In this document: positions 1-8,300 of the stretch, piece by piece | How positions within the stretch are numbered: position 1 is the stretch's first letter | Layout: each line of letters starts with the position of its first letter | From: Bacteroidota bacterium | GTDB taxonomy: Bacteria; Bacteroidota; Bacteroidia; J057; JADKCL01 | Direction of reading: 5' to 3' | NCBI GenBank assembly: GCA_016718825.1 | Contig: JADKCL010000051.1 | Coordinates: forward strand, 1-23,382 | DNA: 23,382 nt | Made by a program: the position numbers and the translations under genes | The notes under the pieces: model-generated | Database searches by the model: none | The model's input: only the letters and a program-made list of their open reading frames with translations | Told to the model about the DNA's origin: nothing

Positions 1-1
1 T

Positions 2-187
2 CCTCATTTACCCAGCAAACCGATCTTGGATTGGTTCTTAGATCATTCGTCAGAGCTTGCTCCCGGCAGTCGGTCAAGTTTGTATGTTGCGTTGACTCGG
101 GCGAGATCTAGTGTGGGCGTGGTTTGTCCTGATAATCAATCCGTATTGCCCGAAGGGTTTGCATTTTTCCAACCGGAAGGTGAATGA
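2..187 (+). CDS. UvrD-like superfamily I helicase, C-terminal end (partial)
   Basis: Frame 2 is open from the window edge to a TGA at 185-187. The stretch SRSSLYVALTRARSSVGVV matches motif VI of UvrD/Rep-type superfamily I helicases (pattern YVALTRA), where the arginine contacts ATP. The remaining residues form a short C-terminal tail ending FQPEGE. Only about 61 residues are visible, so the N-terminal ATPase and the subfamily cannot be seen. In accessory DNA such helicases are often restriction or defence components (for example GajB of Gabija), but nothing here proves that. The gene converges on the livM remnant, whose stop lies 29 bp away, and no clear terminator hairpin separates them. 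Confidence 0.7.
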   Translation, partial: PHLPSKPILDWFLDHSSELAPGSRSSLYVALTRARSSVGVVCPDNQSVLPEGFAFFQPEGE

Positions 188-216
188 ATTGATCAAAACC
201 GAGAAGCCCAGAATGG

Positions 217-1085
217 TCATTTGGAACGCCGCTTAAACAATTCCCCCAACCCATTTCCAGTCATCATCAAAATCACCAAGCACAATCCATGAATAATTTG
301 CCGCAAATTGGCGGCGATGCTGTCGAGCATTCCAACAAATCTAAGAGCCTCTGGAACCAGAATCTTGAAGCACTGGCCAAAAAGCTGCCACGAAAACTTC
401 CCGACCTCCGATGATGACGATTGAGAGGATGAAAATGGACTCATTCAGTGTGAAACTCGTGGGATCAATGTGAAATGTAATGTAATTGCATACAATGCCC
501 CGGGATCGCAGCAAGGTAGCACTTTGAGGGTAAATGCAATCGTCTTGGCTCAGTTCGTTCTTCCCAATGCTTTGAGGTATATCTCGTCTTCACTGATGGC
601 AATCAAAATTCTACCGAAACCTGAATCTCCGAGGTTCCTCAGCAGCCACCAAACGAGGCCCATCAAACTGGCAGCCAAGATCAAAAATGGAATTTTGCCA
701 TCGAGAGCCAAGCCAAATAACTGAATGGAAGGAATGCAGGAACGCCCAATGGGCCTCTCGTTACATCCATCCAATTGTTCATCAAAGAAAAAATGATGAC
801 TTGAATTCCCAACGTGCAGATGATGAAATAGTCCTCAACAGTACGCAAGGCGATGAGTGAAACTAGCAATGCTATTGCTGCACAGATCAGCATTGCCAAG
901 GGCAGATTTATCCAAAAGGAAATGCCAAAATTGATTGAAAGCAATGCGGTGGTATAGGCTCCTATGCCGTAGAATCCTGCATGAGCTAATGAAATCAGAC
1001 CAGTCTTACCAGCAGCTAGGTTTAAGCTTTGCGCAAGCACAGTGTAGATGCAAATGAAAATAAGGAGATGGAAGATGTAGTCCAA
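217..1085 (-). pseudogene. livM: Branched-chain amino acid-type ABC permease LivM, frame-broken
   Basis: This is an inner-membrane permease of the HAAT (Liv/Urt) importer family, last gene of the minus-strand operon. The N-terminal frame (1085-681) shows LNLAAGKTGLISLAHAGFYG, the conserved LivM segment after the first membrane helices, and later RGPLGVPAF. A second frame (774-550) continues PSIQLFGLALDGK and reaches KALGRTN. Further frames give FTLNESIFILSIVIIGG and finally ILVPEALRFVG (444-217), the family's usual C-terminal block. At least four or five single-base frame changes are needed to join these pieces; the first lies in the TTCC run near 735. The motifs are well kept, so the breaks are recent or are sequence errors. 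The start is uncertain: TTG at 1085 is the only obvious choice, 12 nt after the hydrolase stop. The reconstructed length, about 290 residues, is normal. Confidence 0.85.
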
Positions 1086-1097
1086 AGCAGCGTCGGG

Positions 1098-1736
1098 TCA
1101 AAAAATCAAACTAAAATAATTTTCATTGGGTTCAGTAACTGCGTGACCTAGTCCTGCTATCCTATCTGGGAAAAATATTTTTTCATTTTTGTTCAATTCC
1201 TTCAAGGTACTATGAAAACTCTCAGGATAGTCTTCGTCTAAAGCACCAGATGTAATAAAGACCTCAAAACTACTTTCATTGGGAATCTGGAGGATTGAAT
1301 GGCTCGAATGGGCATACTTCATTGAATAATGAACTTTGGGCTCTGACCCGCTTATTCAAAAAGCGTATCATCAAAGAAATCCTTCAAATATTGATACCAA
1401 ATGTAATATGGAGATGGCCCCCCAAAATACTATCTTTGTTAAATAGATGAAATGGATTAAACCGCTTTTAGGCATTCGATTAATGGCATACAACCAAGCT
1501 TCTACATAAAATGCAATAGTTCTCCTTCTTCAATTCATAATCCCCAAGCAATTGCAAAGAAGGGTGGTCGTTTTAAATGCTTAGATTAGATACATCGTCA
1601 AAGGAATAATGACCATGATAGTTTATAACATTACAATCAGTAAAATTCCTAGCAATGCTTCTATTCGTACTAAATCATAAACTTCTTGGTAGGTAGTTAC
1701 TGGATCAGCAGCTCCTGGAACGATTAATAGTTTCAT
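1098..1736 (-). pseudogene. Alpha/beta-hydrolase-like protein inside the transporter operon, frame-broken
   Basis: The start ATG (1736-1734) overlaps the livH stop as ATGA, and the N-terminus reads MKLLIVPGAADPVTTYQEVY, typical of the first beta strand of an alpha/beta hydrolase. A second frame gives VINYHGHYSFDD. A further frame gives SPYYIWYQYLKDFFDD. The last frame (1322-1098) contains SGALDEDYPE and AGLGHAVTEP, in the places where the family carries its acidic residue and catalytic histidine. I could not identify an intact GxSxG nucleophile elbow because the frame breaks in that part, around 1450-1560. Reconstructed length is about 210 residues. The substrate is unknown; position between the two permease genes suggests it processes the transported compound. 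Several indels would be needed to restore one frame. Confidence 0.55.
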
Positions 1737-2605
1737 GTTTCAACCTTTTTAAGCCGCTTGCCACTAAACCCAAGTGGTTTCCAAATCAAAAATAAAATGA
1801 GAATGATATAGGTAACTGCATCCATCCATTTGGTGTCAATGCAATACGCTGCCAAATACTGGGCTGTGGCGACCAAAGCCCCGACGATCAACCCCCTAGT
1901 GCTGCCCACTCCTCCAATAATCATTGCGACAACTCCATAAAGTAGGAGGTTAAAACCAAAAGTTGGGGTCATATTGGTGTCCATTGCAGAGAGTATTCCC
2001 GATGTTGCAGCCAATGCTGATCCAATGCCAAAAGCAATCAAAATGATCTTGTTGGAGTCGATACCGTAGATATTACAAAGTTCAAGTTTGCTTGCTACTG
2101 CTCGAATCGATTTACCTATGGATGTATATTGAAGGAATAGGTTGGTCACAATGAAGAGACCCAAAGAAACAAAAAAAGCACACCTGGATGGTAGTGATAT
2201 ATGCGGAGAAAAACTGGTGACCAACTGTAACGTCGCCAGTGTTGATAATTTTGTATCATCTCCCAAAGCCAAGTGAAATACAATTTTTTGAAACACAACA
2301 TATAGACCGATGGAAGAAATGAGCATGGTGAATGGAGGCAACTCTCGATTGCGCATAAACCGAAATACCAACCGCTCGGTGATCAAGTCTATACCTACGC
2401 TACAAATGATTCCTAGAAGCAAACTAACTGCAATTGGAAAATGAAGAATCTGGAGAAAAAGAAATGAAAAGTAAGCACCAAAGCTGATGGAAGCGGCTTG
2501 TGTTAGGCTAAAAAACTTATTCGTATAGTAAACTAATGTAGCCGATAGAGCTACAAGAGAAAGTAAGGATGCTGTCAAAACAATATTAAGTGCGATTTGC
2601 ATCAT
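1733..2605 (-). CDS. livH: Branched-chain amino acid-type ABC permease LivH
   Basis: Intact 290-residue, strongly hydrophobic protein with about eight predicted membrane spans, the normal length for LivH/UrtB permeases. Diagnostic segments are FFSLTQAASISFGAYF near the N-terminus (residues 30-46) and the C-terminal cytoplasmic coupling region with GVVAMIIGGVGSTRGLIVGA, which contacts the ATPase subunits. It would form the transmembrane channel together with LivM. The upstream gene stops at 2619, 13 nt before this ATG, and the downstream hydrolase overlaps its stop by ATGA, so it is translated from the operon mRNA. It is the only operon gene without a visible frame break. The substrate cannot be told from the permease; HAAT systems carry amino acids, urea, amides or other small molecules. 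Confidence 0.9.
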   Translation of the reverse strand: MMQIALNIVLTASLLSLVALSATLVYYTNKFFSLTQAASISFGAYFSFLFLQILHFPIAVSLLLGIICSVGIDLITERLVFRFMRNRELPPFTMLISSIGLYVVFQKIVFHLALGDDTKLSTLATLQLVTSFSPHISLPSRCAFFVSLGLFIVTNLFLQYTSIGKSIRAVASKLELCNIYGIDSNKIILIAFGIGSALAATSGILSAMDTNMTPTFGFNLLLYGVVAMIIGGVGSTRGLIVGALVATAQYLAAYCIDTKWMDAVTYIILILFLIWKPLGFSGKRLKKVET

Positions 2606-2618
2606 AGGAACAGGCCTT

Positions 2619-3559
2619 CTAGAACGTAACAGTATGTGACAATGCGATTACATCCTTTATAAAATCCTTGTATCTTCCCAAATCGCTTTTGGAGTCCTTA
2701 ATGAAAACCACGTATTTTTCAAAAGCCGTGACCGTCTCATAATTTCTATCGTTCTTGAATCCATAAATGACCCGTCCTTCAATTAACAAAAAATCCAAGT
2801 ACTCTTGATTCAAATTGTGCAGCAAATAATTCTTTTTGAGCGTGGAAAGTGGGAGAAATGACAAGTTGGCATTGCCATCAGCGTGCATTTTTGCAATCTT
2901 TGCAACTGAACTATCTGGATTTCTTAAGGCTAGCTTGGTGGATTCAAGATTCTTAACCACAATCAATCTATGCAATTTCACTCCAGATCCTTTGCAATGC
3001 GAATTGTAGTTTCAATTGTTCCAATGTGGTCGGGATCGGCAAAAATCTTGTCTGGCTCCATAAGTGTCGTAGCGTAGAAATTCGATTTCGAAGATGTTTT
3101 CAAAACTCGACCAAGAATCTGCCCTATCTCCTGTTGATCCATTGGCACGCCTCGATCAATGTTACTAGCGATATGGGAAACAAATGCCAATTTTTCGTCC
3201 AACATATTCATCAAAAAGCTAGATATATATATCCGCCTACGGATAACTTGCTTGAATACGTCAAAATATTTTTTTGCGAATAGCAAAAAAGACAAAGCAG
3301 CTCCTAATATGATAGGAAGCAGCACACCTATGGATGTAAAGACAATTGCCGTGAGAACCTGATTTGGCTGCTCTTCGGAAATCATTTTGAATAGTTTTGA
3401 AACCCCGAGCCAAGGATCAGCATACTCCTTGTCAAAATTCCCAAAAAATCCATTCGCAGCAACAACGGAAAGATTGGCGCAATCCCTGAACCACTGAAGA
3501 GACTCTATTAAAGTAAAACCGTCTAATTTTATCCATCTATTTAGTTTTAGAAGCTTCAT
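2619..3559 (-). pseudogene. Membrane-anchored protein with soluble C-terminal domain, one frameshift
   Basis: Two overlapping frames (3865-2978 and 2981-2619) appear to be one protein: the first ends IRIAKDLE and the second starts, from a GTG overlapping the TGA, KLHRLIVVKN. Loss of one G in ctggagtgaaa explains the split. One transmembrane helix lies at about 3364-3275 (VFTSIGVLLPIILGAALSFL), followed by a basic stretch KQVIRRRIY. The C-terminal part alternates hydrophobic strands and helices (NFYATTLMEP, RLIVVKN, LDFLLIEGRVIYGF, DLGRYKDFIKDV). This resembles the soluble effector or sensor domains of unknown function seen after HTH or membrane modules in bacteria; I cannot name the family with certainty. 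M103 of the first frame (3559) is a plausible start. In the present sequence the frame instead runs on from the polyprenyl-synthetase-like domain, so a natural fusion is also possible. Confidence 0.55.
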
Positions 3560-4590
3560 TCGATGATAAAACTTATTGGAATCAAGAACAGAAAGCATGG
3601 CAAGTAACATTCTCTTTGAATTAGACAATTCAAAAAGACCTAGGTTACTTTTTGCTTCAAGCAATTTTGACCTTATAATTGCCTTGCTGGTTTCGATAAT
3701 TCCTTCCTTAATCAACATCGTCTGAATCTCCGTATATTCTGCTGCTGAATGGTCAACCCTGCCCATTATCGCGCGAATCTTTGACAATGCTTCTTGATTT
3801 TTGGAGTTCAGCAATAAGTATAGGAGCAACGTCAGTCTTCCGTTTCTGAAATCGCAAGAAGTCATCTTGGTATAGTTTTGACTGCCTTTCTGCCCTGGAA
3901 AGTAATCCGCAAGATCATTTTACTTGATGAAGAAGCAGTTCCGTACAATTCCGCAAATTTGAGCAATGCTTGTAGTTGGAGTTTCGAGCCATTTGCATTA
4001 AAGCTCAGCTAATGCGCATTGCCCAGAAAAATTCCACTTCCAAAATAGCACCTATTGATGTATGCTGGCAGAAAATTCTCGTAATTATCAAACTCCTTCA
4101 AGTTAGCGACAGTTAGCAAATTCAGATCATAATGTTGTGCCTTGTAGATGAAATAGTTGCTTCTACTTAAGCAGCCTTTGAATTCATAAAGAATGGAGTC
4201 GCTTACAGCTCCAATGCATTGATCTATCAGCCTTTCTGCAATTTCTCTAGAGATCATTGCCGCAATGAACTGGCTGTCCTTTTCTTCGGCAGTCAAAACT
4301 CTACCTTGTGGTCAAAAAGGCATTTGCCTGATAGGATGATATGTTGAGTACCTCAAATGCAGCAGCGATTGGCAGGAATTGATTAAATTTGATCCCCACA
4401 AATTTCATAGGCAAGGCGAAATAATGTTGGCTTTAATAATCGCTTACCTAACCGCTTATCATAGAAAAGTCTAAGAATTTCCAGAAAGTTCAGGTTCATT
4501 CCTACAAGTGACATCTACCTGCTCCTTGATTAGCGGCAGAACTAGGGCAGAAGTGTTTTCTAAATATTCGAAATATTTGCCTCGTTCCAT
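3560..4590 (-). pseudogene. Polyprenyl-synthetase-like protein lacking the canonical Asp-rich motifs, frame-broken
   Basis: Read across frames, this region follows a trans-isoprenyl diphosphate synthase fold. It starts at ATG 4590 (MERGKYFEYLENTSALVLP), 6 nt after livK. Next comes KRLLKPTLFRLAYEICGD (the usual RP.L..LA..A.GG region), then IAAAFEVLNISSYQANAF. The latter sits where active enzymes have a helix with DDxxD, here reduced to about SSYQANAFFDHK. The intact frame 4296-4009 covers the middle helices (FIAAMISREIAERLID, CYFGSGIFLGNA). KFAELYGTAS leads to NDLADYFPG (3919-3893), the place of the second DDxxD. TSCDFRNGRLTLLLYLLL matches the DL..GK.TLP block, and the C-terminal helices end near SVLDSNKFYHR. 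The length (about 340 residues) fits the family. With the first motif lost it is probably a pseudoenzyme, perhaps a ligand-binding or scaffold protein. At least five indels interrupt it. Confidence 0.6.
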
Positions 4591-4596
4591 CTGGAA

Positions 4597-5723
4597 TCAA
4601 TATTTTACAAATTCACCATTTTTTACCGTCAGAATGTTGAGTTCCTTGCGAACATCGCCATTCTGATCAAAATTAGTGTTGCCAGTTACACCAGGATAAT
4701 CCTTGGTATTATTCAGATTTGCAATAATTTCTGGCACACTCCTGTTTTGCGTATTATATATGACCTTATAGCTTATTTTCACAACGTCATAGCCATAGGC
4801 AGCGAGAATATCGGGAGTGGAATTGTTCTCCTTTTTGAAGAGTGTTACGAAATTTTGCGTTACTGCATTTTTGCTATTTGCATCAAAAACTGGTGCTGAA
4901 AATATCAGCCCTTCTGCCGCTTTCCCAGCAATCTCAATCAATTTCTTATCGTAAACTGTTGAAATAGACACATAGGTTTTTTGTAATCCAAGTTCGGTGG
5001 ACTGCTTAAGAAGTGTTGAAATGTCGTCAATATAGCCTGGCAGGAAAACTATATCAGAAGAATCCGAACGAAGTTTTTGGAGAATCGTTCTGAAATTTGT
5101 CTCCCCTTGTTTGTAGTTGTTTGTGAAGGATATGGTGCCTCCCAAGGATTTGAATTTATCACCAAAAACTTGACTGATTTCAACCGTTGATGCTGCATCT
5201 ACAAGAAATGACTGCGACACTCTAGCACCTAACCTATTGTAAGAAAAATCAGCCAAGAAATCACCATCATAAGAATCCGATGGATAAATTCTGAATACAT
5301 GATCTCCAAACTTACTGAACTCAACTGCGGATGCTGTTGGTGACATCAGAACCAAATCATCCTTTTCTGCTATGGGTGCAATCGAAAGTGCTACATTTGA
5401 GAACATGCCTCCAATAATGTAGTTGACTTTATCGATTGATTTCAACTTGTTGTAAGCTGAAATTCCAGAATTTGGTGTTGCCTTGTCATCTTCATAAATA
5501 ATTTGAATGGCCGCATTGGAAGAGTCTGAATTAATTTCCAACACTGCCAAATCCATTCCCTTTTTAAGCCAGTCCCATAGTTTGCCGCTTCTCCAGTTAA
5601 GGGTAAAATGGCGCCTATTTTTATGGGGGCTTTTTCTCTGTAGTAGGTTGCGTACATAGTATTGCAAGCTGTAAAAGCAAGTACAATGGTTATTAACGCG
5701 AATACTGTATGTAGCTTTCTCAT
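4597..5723 (-). pseudogene. livK: ABC importer substrate-binding lipoprotein (LivK type), one frameshift
   Basis: The first frame starts at ATG 5723 with MRKLHTVFALITIVLAFTAC, a lipoprotein signal peptide with Cys20 as lipidation site. Mature sequence follows with PIKIGAILPLTGEAANYGTG, the hallmark N-terminus of Peripla_BP_6 receptors. At 5561-5565 a run of five T (five A on the coding strand) has one base fewer than needed; adding it joins the second frame KKGMDLAVLEIN, and translation is then open to the stop at 4597. Later motifs such as IIGGMFSNVALSIAPIAEKD and LAAYGYDVVKI are typical of the family. The total of about 375 residues is normal. It would capture the ligand outside the inner membrane for LivHMGF. 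Ligand-binding residues cannot be assigned by eye. It lies 12 nt after livF. Confidence 0.85.
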
Positions 5724-5735
5724 CGTCTTAATTCT

Positions 5736-6433
5736 TTAAATAAATACGGCATCTAATTGACGGGGACTAAATGTTTCATCTATTGCCTGTTCATAGCAAA
5801 CCATGCCCAATTTCATTCCAATAACCCTATTGGCAATCCCCAGGTCTCGCCGATACGAGTGTTCCACTATCAGGAAAGTAGTTTTCATTTTTTGATTTAG
5901 AGTTCCCATAACGCTAGTTATGAAATTTACATTGATAGGCGATAACCCATTGAACGGTTCGTCAAGTAAAATCATTTTGGGTTCATGTAGCATTGCCATT
6001 GCTAATGTCAACAATTGCCTTTCCGCCGCTAAGTTTCAGTGTTGTTCTGCTCAATTGCGGTGCAAGGGTCGTAAATATTACAAGCACCCTATTGATTCGT
6101 TGATTGTAAACTGATCGATCAAGGATCATTCCAGCCGTTTCCAAATTCTCCTTTACAGTCAGGTCTTCGAAAAGACCGTTTCTTTGAGGAATATATGAGA
6201 TTCCTCTTTTCAACAATCCCGATGTTGCTTACCAGTAATATCCTCTTCCTCAAAGAAGATGCGCCCATCGCTCCATGAAATAACATTCCGAAAATTGTTT
6301 TAAGCAAGGTAGATTTTTTCCGCTTCCATTGCTTCCTGCAATCAGAACCACTTCCTTGGGCTACTTCAAACAGAAACATCAAAAGCACACTACTTCCACA
6401 CAACAACGATCCGATATGTTTCCCTCTTAGCAT
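5736..6433 (-). pseudogene. livF: ABC importer ATPase LivF, frame-broken
   Basis: Starts at ATG 6433, 4 nt after the livG stop. Across frames it reads FEVAQG, then GSNGSGK (Walker A), STLLKTIFGM, ISYIPQRNGLFEDLTVKENL (Q-loop region, typical of LivF), KLSGG (signature), then LTLAMAMLHEPKMILLDEPF (Walker B), followed by NGLSP and FLIVEHS (H-loop). Breaks lie at the Walker A A-run (6314-6319, two bases longer than the expected frame) and just after KLSGG near 6020, where two bases seem to be missing. All nucleotide-binding motifs survive, so loss of function would be due only to the indels. It would pair with LivG to power uptake. Reconstructed length, about 235 residues, is normal for LivF. Confidence 0.85.
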
Positions 6434-6437
6434 CTTG

Positions 6438-7181
6438 TTACCAGATATATGCCTTCATTACATGCTGATCTTTCCTCAGTGTTTCCATATTCTCAAATAC
6501 ATCGATCTTGCCTTGATGGAGGAAGAATAGCCTGTCTGCAACTTCCGGAAATGAAGTCGGTGTGTGCTCGATCATCAAGTTGGTTTGCCTTGGGTCTTCA
6601 GTTGCTGAATGAGCAATGCGATCTTTTGCGGTACTCGGTTGGTGTTGCTGCGACAGCTTCATCAAGCAAATGTAGTGATGCGCCGTGGCAACCCGCAATA
6701 AGCAAGATTGGGCAGTTTTGCTGTCCCAAAGCTGATCTCGTTGCAAAGGACTTGGATACTTCACGAAGAAAGTATCTTTCAATCAAGTCGTCTGCCTCGC
6801 TCCAACCATTTGGTTGGCTTACTAAAAAGTAATTTGGCGACGAAGCCATTCCACCAATTGTCAGTTGGAGTTGTCCTTCATGGCCAGAAGGACATTTTCG
6901 TTGACAGTGAAGATGGGGCTAGTCGCAGAATCTTAGAGAGTCCTACAAATGCAGGGTTTATTGATTTTGAGGGTGAGGAATTGGATAATTTTCAGTTCCT
7001 TCCAAAAGAATCGAGGCCTTAGTCTAGTTTCCAGAAACCCTGTGATCAGATTGAACAATAATGTTGTCTTCCCAACGCCGTTTGAACCATTAGCGCATAG
7101 ATATTACCTTTCTCCAAAGGAAAGAAGTTCCATCAGTAGAAATCTGCGGAGAAACCAAAACGAAGATCGTGCTTCTAACAT
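6438..7181 (-). pseudogene. livG: ABC importer ATPase LivG, frame-broken, first gene of the operon
   Basis: The likely start is ATG at 7181-7179 (MLEARSS). Walker A is intact on the minus strand near 7080-7030 as MGSNGVGKTTLLFNLITGFL, with G-x-x-G-x-GKTT. Further on are NYFLVSQPNGWSEADDLIER and ERYFLREVSKSF, the extra helical segment of the LivG class, then FGQQ/LLIAG (signature region), a LLDEAVAG-like Walker B, and MIEHTPTSFPEVADRLFFLH (H-loop) before the stop at 6438. At least three frame changes are needed, two of them between about 6600 and 6700. Reconstructed length is about 245 residues. The ATPases come first in this operon, unlike the common livKHMGF order. Confidence 0.8.
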
Positions 7182-7205
7182 GCTTTACCTGACTGCTTAC
7201 TCCTG

Positions 7206-7213
7206 CAAAAGTA
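7206..7213 (-). promoter_or_regulatory. Candidate -7 promoter element of the Liv-type operon
   Basis: On the minus strand the sequence TACTTTTG fits the Bacteroidota -7 consensus TAnnTTTG. It lies about 25 nt upstream of the livG ATG (7181), leaving a leader of roughly 15-20 nt. No good TTG -33 element is visible at the usual distance, so this rests on the -7 box and its position only. Confidence 0.35.
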
Positions 7214-7532
7214 CAATTGCTGTACCGAATCTACGTTTTTTTCATTTGAGATAGAAAGAAAGTGCATTGATTCACCGCATTGTAGCCTCTCAAGCCTGAT
7301 TCCGGGCCAAGCCAGGGGTAATGCAAACCCTGGGTTTCAAAGCCCTTGTTACAAGTAAAAGGTCGCGGCAATACATTCTCACCGATTATCAAATACATTC
7401 CTGAAAGTCAAACAAGTCCGAAACGAACAGCCCAAATACCTTTGAAATCGAGGTAAGCCATTATGATCGTGGAATCGATCTGTGCCGACTCAACAATTGA
7501 ATGTGGTGGAGGTCGCAAAAGCCAGCCATCAC
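7214..7532. other. Intergenic region between the Liv-type operon and the winged-helix gene
   Basis: About 320 bp without an intact gene. It holds a perfect 6-bp inverted repeat CCAGGG/CCCTGG with a 10-nt loop (7312-7333), not followed by a T-run. It also holds an open + strand stretch (7408-7500) whose start resembles the gene fragment at 8322. Nothing else recognisable. Confidence 0.4.
7408..7500 (+). pseudogene. Short duplicate fragment of the 8301-8543 coding region
   Basis: Translated in its open frame this reads SNKSETNSPNTFEIEVSHYD and ends at a TGA (7498-7500). The first 13 or so residues align with SNNSDAEDNPNAFE encoded at 8322 onward, and the DNA is also similar over about 45 bp (tcaaacaa.tccga...cccaaat.cct/cttt/cgaaat). 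Beyond that the similarity stops. It is best seen as a partial duplicate or truncated relative. No function is known. Confidence 0.35.
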
Positions 7533-7973
7533 TCAGGTATCGCATACCGCGACCCGCCTTCCCCTGCGGCTAACCCGAATAAGCTGCCCCTCCTTGATCA
7601 ATTTTGAAAGATGCACGGAAACGGTATTGTCAAGGCTCGTGTAAACCAAGCCATACGGCTGCAATTGGCGGAGTCTGGGGCCAATTTCCTTGCCTAGCAA
7701 TGGTCGGCCTGCCTGGTTGATCACGTAGAGGATTTTGTCCTTCCAGCTCAGGTCATGAGAATAGCGGTTGGGTGCCTTGTCCAAAACGTACTTCGTTTGG
7801 TACTTGGAGACGTTGCTTGATTTTGCAGCTACGATGGCCGCAAGCTCTTGCCGCTCATTTGAAAGCATTTCTTCGAGGGCCGTGATGCGCTGCCGCTGAC
7901 GAGATTCGACCTCCTCCAACTGCCTTTGTGGGATTCCGATCCATTTGCTGCGTGAGATTTCTTCTTCTGACAT
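7533..7973 (-). CDS. Predicted coiled-coil and winged-helix DNA-binding protein
   Basis: Intact 146-residue protein starting at ATG 7973. Residues 15-50 (QRQLEEVESRQRQRITALEE and following) are a charged heptad-like helix suited to dimerisation. Residues 75-146 look like a winged-helix domain: helices around DKILYVINQAGRPLLGKEIG and TVSVHLSKLIKEGQLIRVSR, then a basic wing RRGRRVAV. The order KEI...VSVHLSKL.KEG.L is typical of HTH proteins in which the V-H-L-S-K-L helix reads DNA. I do not recognise a named family. Its upstream region holds a dyad (8011-8040) and 10-bp repeats (8093-8132), so self-regulation or control of the neighbouring element genes is plausible but inferred. Confidence 0.65.
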   Translation of the reverse strand: MSEEEISRSKWIGIPQRQLEEVESRQRQRITALEEMLSNERQELAAIVAAKSSNVSKYQTKYVLDKAPNRYSHDLSWKDKILYVINQAGRPLLGKEIGPRLRQLQPYGLVYTSLDNTVSVHLSKLIKEGQLIRVSRRGRRVAVCDT

Positions 7974-8010
7974 GGAGCAATGTGTGATTTGATCTTCGAT
8001 TTACGTGAAT

Positions 8011-8040
8011 ACAGGCCTATTCATACTGTAAAAGACCTGT
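8011..8040. promoter_or_regulatory. Imperfect dyad upstream of the winged-helix gene
   Basis: ACAGGCC (8011-8017) and GACCTGT (8034-8040) are inverted with one mismatch and separated by 16 nt. The dyad lies 38-67 bp upstream of the minus-strand start at 7973, the usual place of a promoter and its operator. Binding by the 7533-7973 product is inferred only. Confidence 0.3.
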
Positions 8041-8092
8041 TCAACGTAGGTAAAAGTACGATTTAGATTCAATTAATAACAAATTCAGTTTA

Positions 8093-8132
8093 GATTAAGT
8101 ATGATTAAGCATAGTTAAACATGGTTCGATAT
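8093..8132. repeat. Four tandem 10-bp iteron-like repeats
   Basis: Consecutive units GATTAAGTAT, GATTAAGCAT, AGTTAAACAT and GGTTCGATAT are spaced exactly 10 bp, one turn of B-DNA. The first two differ at one base and the later ones decay. Just upstream TTTAGATT occurs twice (near 8061 and 8090). Phased arrays of this kind are bound by HTH regulators, replication initiators or recombination factors; which applies here is unknown. Confidence 0.5.
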
Positions 8133-8300
8133 GTACTCATTATCTCGGGTTAATCTCGTTGGTGATATCTTGAATCTCGTTTCCAGTCAGAAGTTGGATG
8201 TTAATGTGCCAGAACTGGTGTCTATATTCCCTTCTGTGGGCGGTTTCATTGCATTTCACGGCCAAGAACATCAATTCTAGGTAGCTTGCTTGAATCCTAG

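Noticed and set aside
2978..2981. Programmed frameshift or stop-start reinitiation in the membrane protein
   Set aside because: No slippery heptamer is seen, and similar breaks occur in almost every neighbouring gene, so a simple indel is more likely.
6449..7254. Several + strand open frames of 80-130 codons opposite livG
   Set aside because: The minus strand carries recognisable ABC ATPase motifs; the + strand frames have no family signature and exist because the minus-strand gene is broken.
7312..7333. Perfect hairpin CCAGGG/CCCTGG as a terminator
   Set aside because: No T-run follows on either strand, and it is not directly behind a gene stop. Kept only as a note in the intergenic entry.
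8061..8132. CRISPR array or plasmid replication origin in the repeat region
   Set aside because: Units are only 10 bp without spacers, so not CRISPR; no replication initiator gene is next to them, so an origin is not supported.
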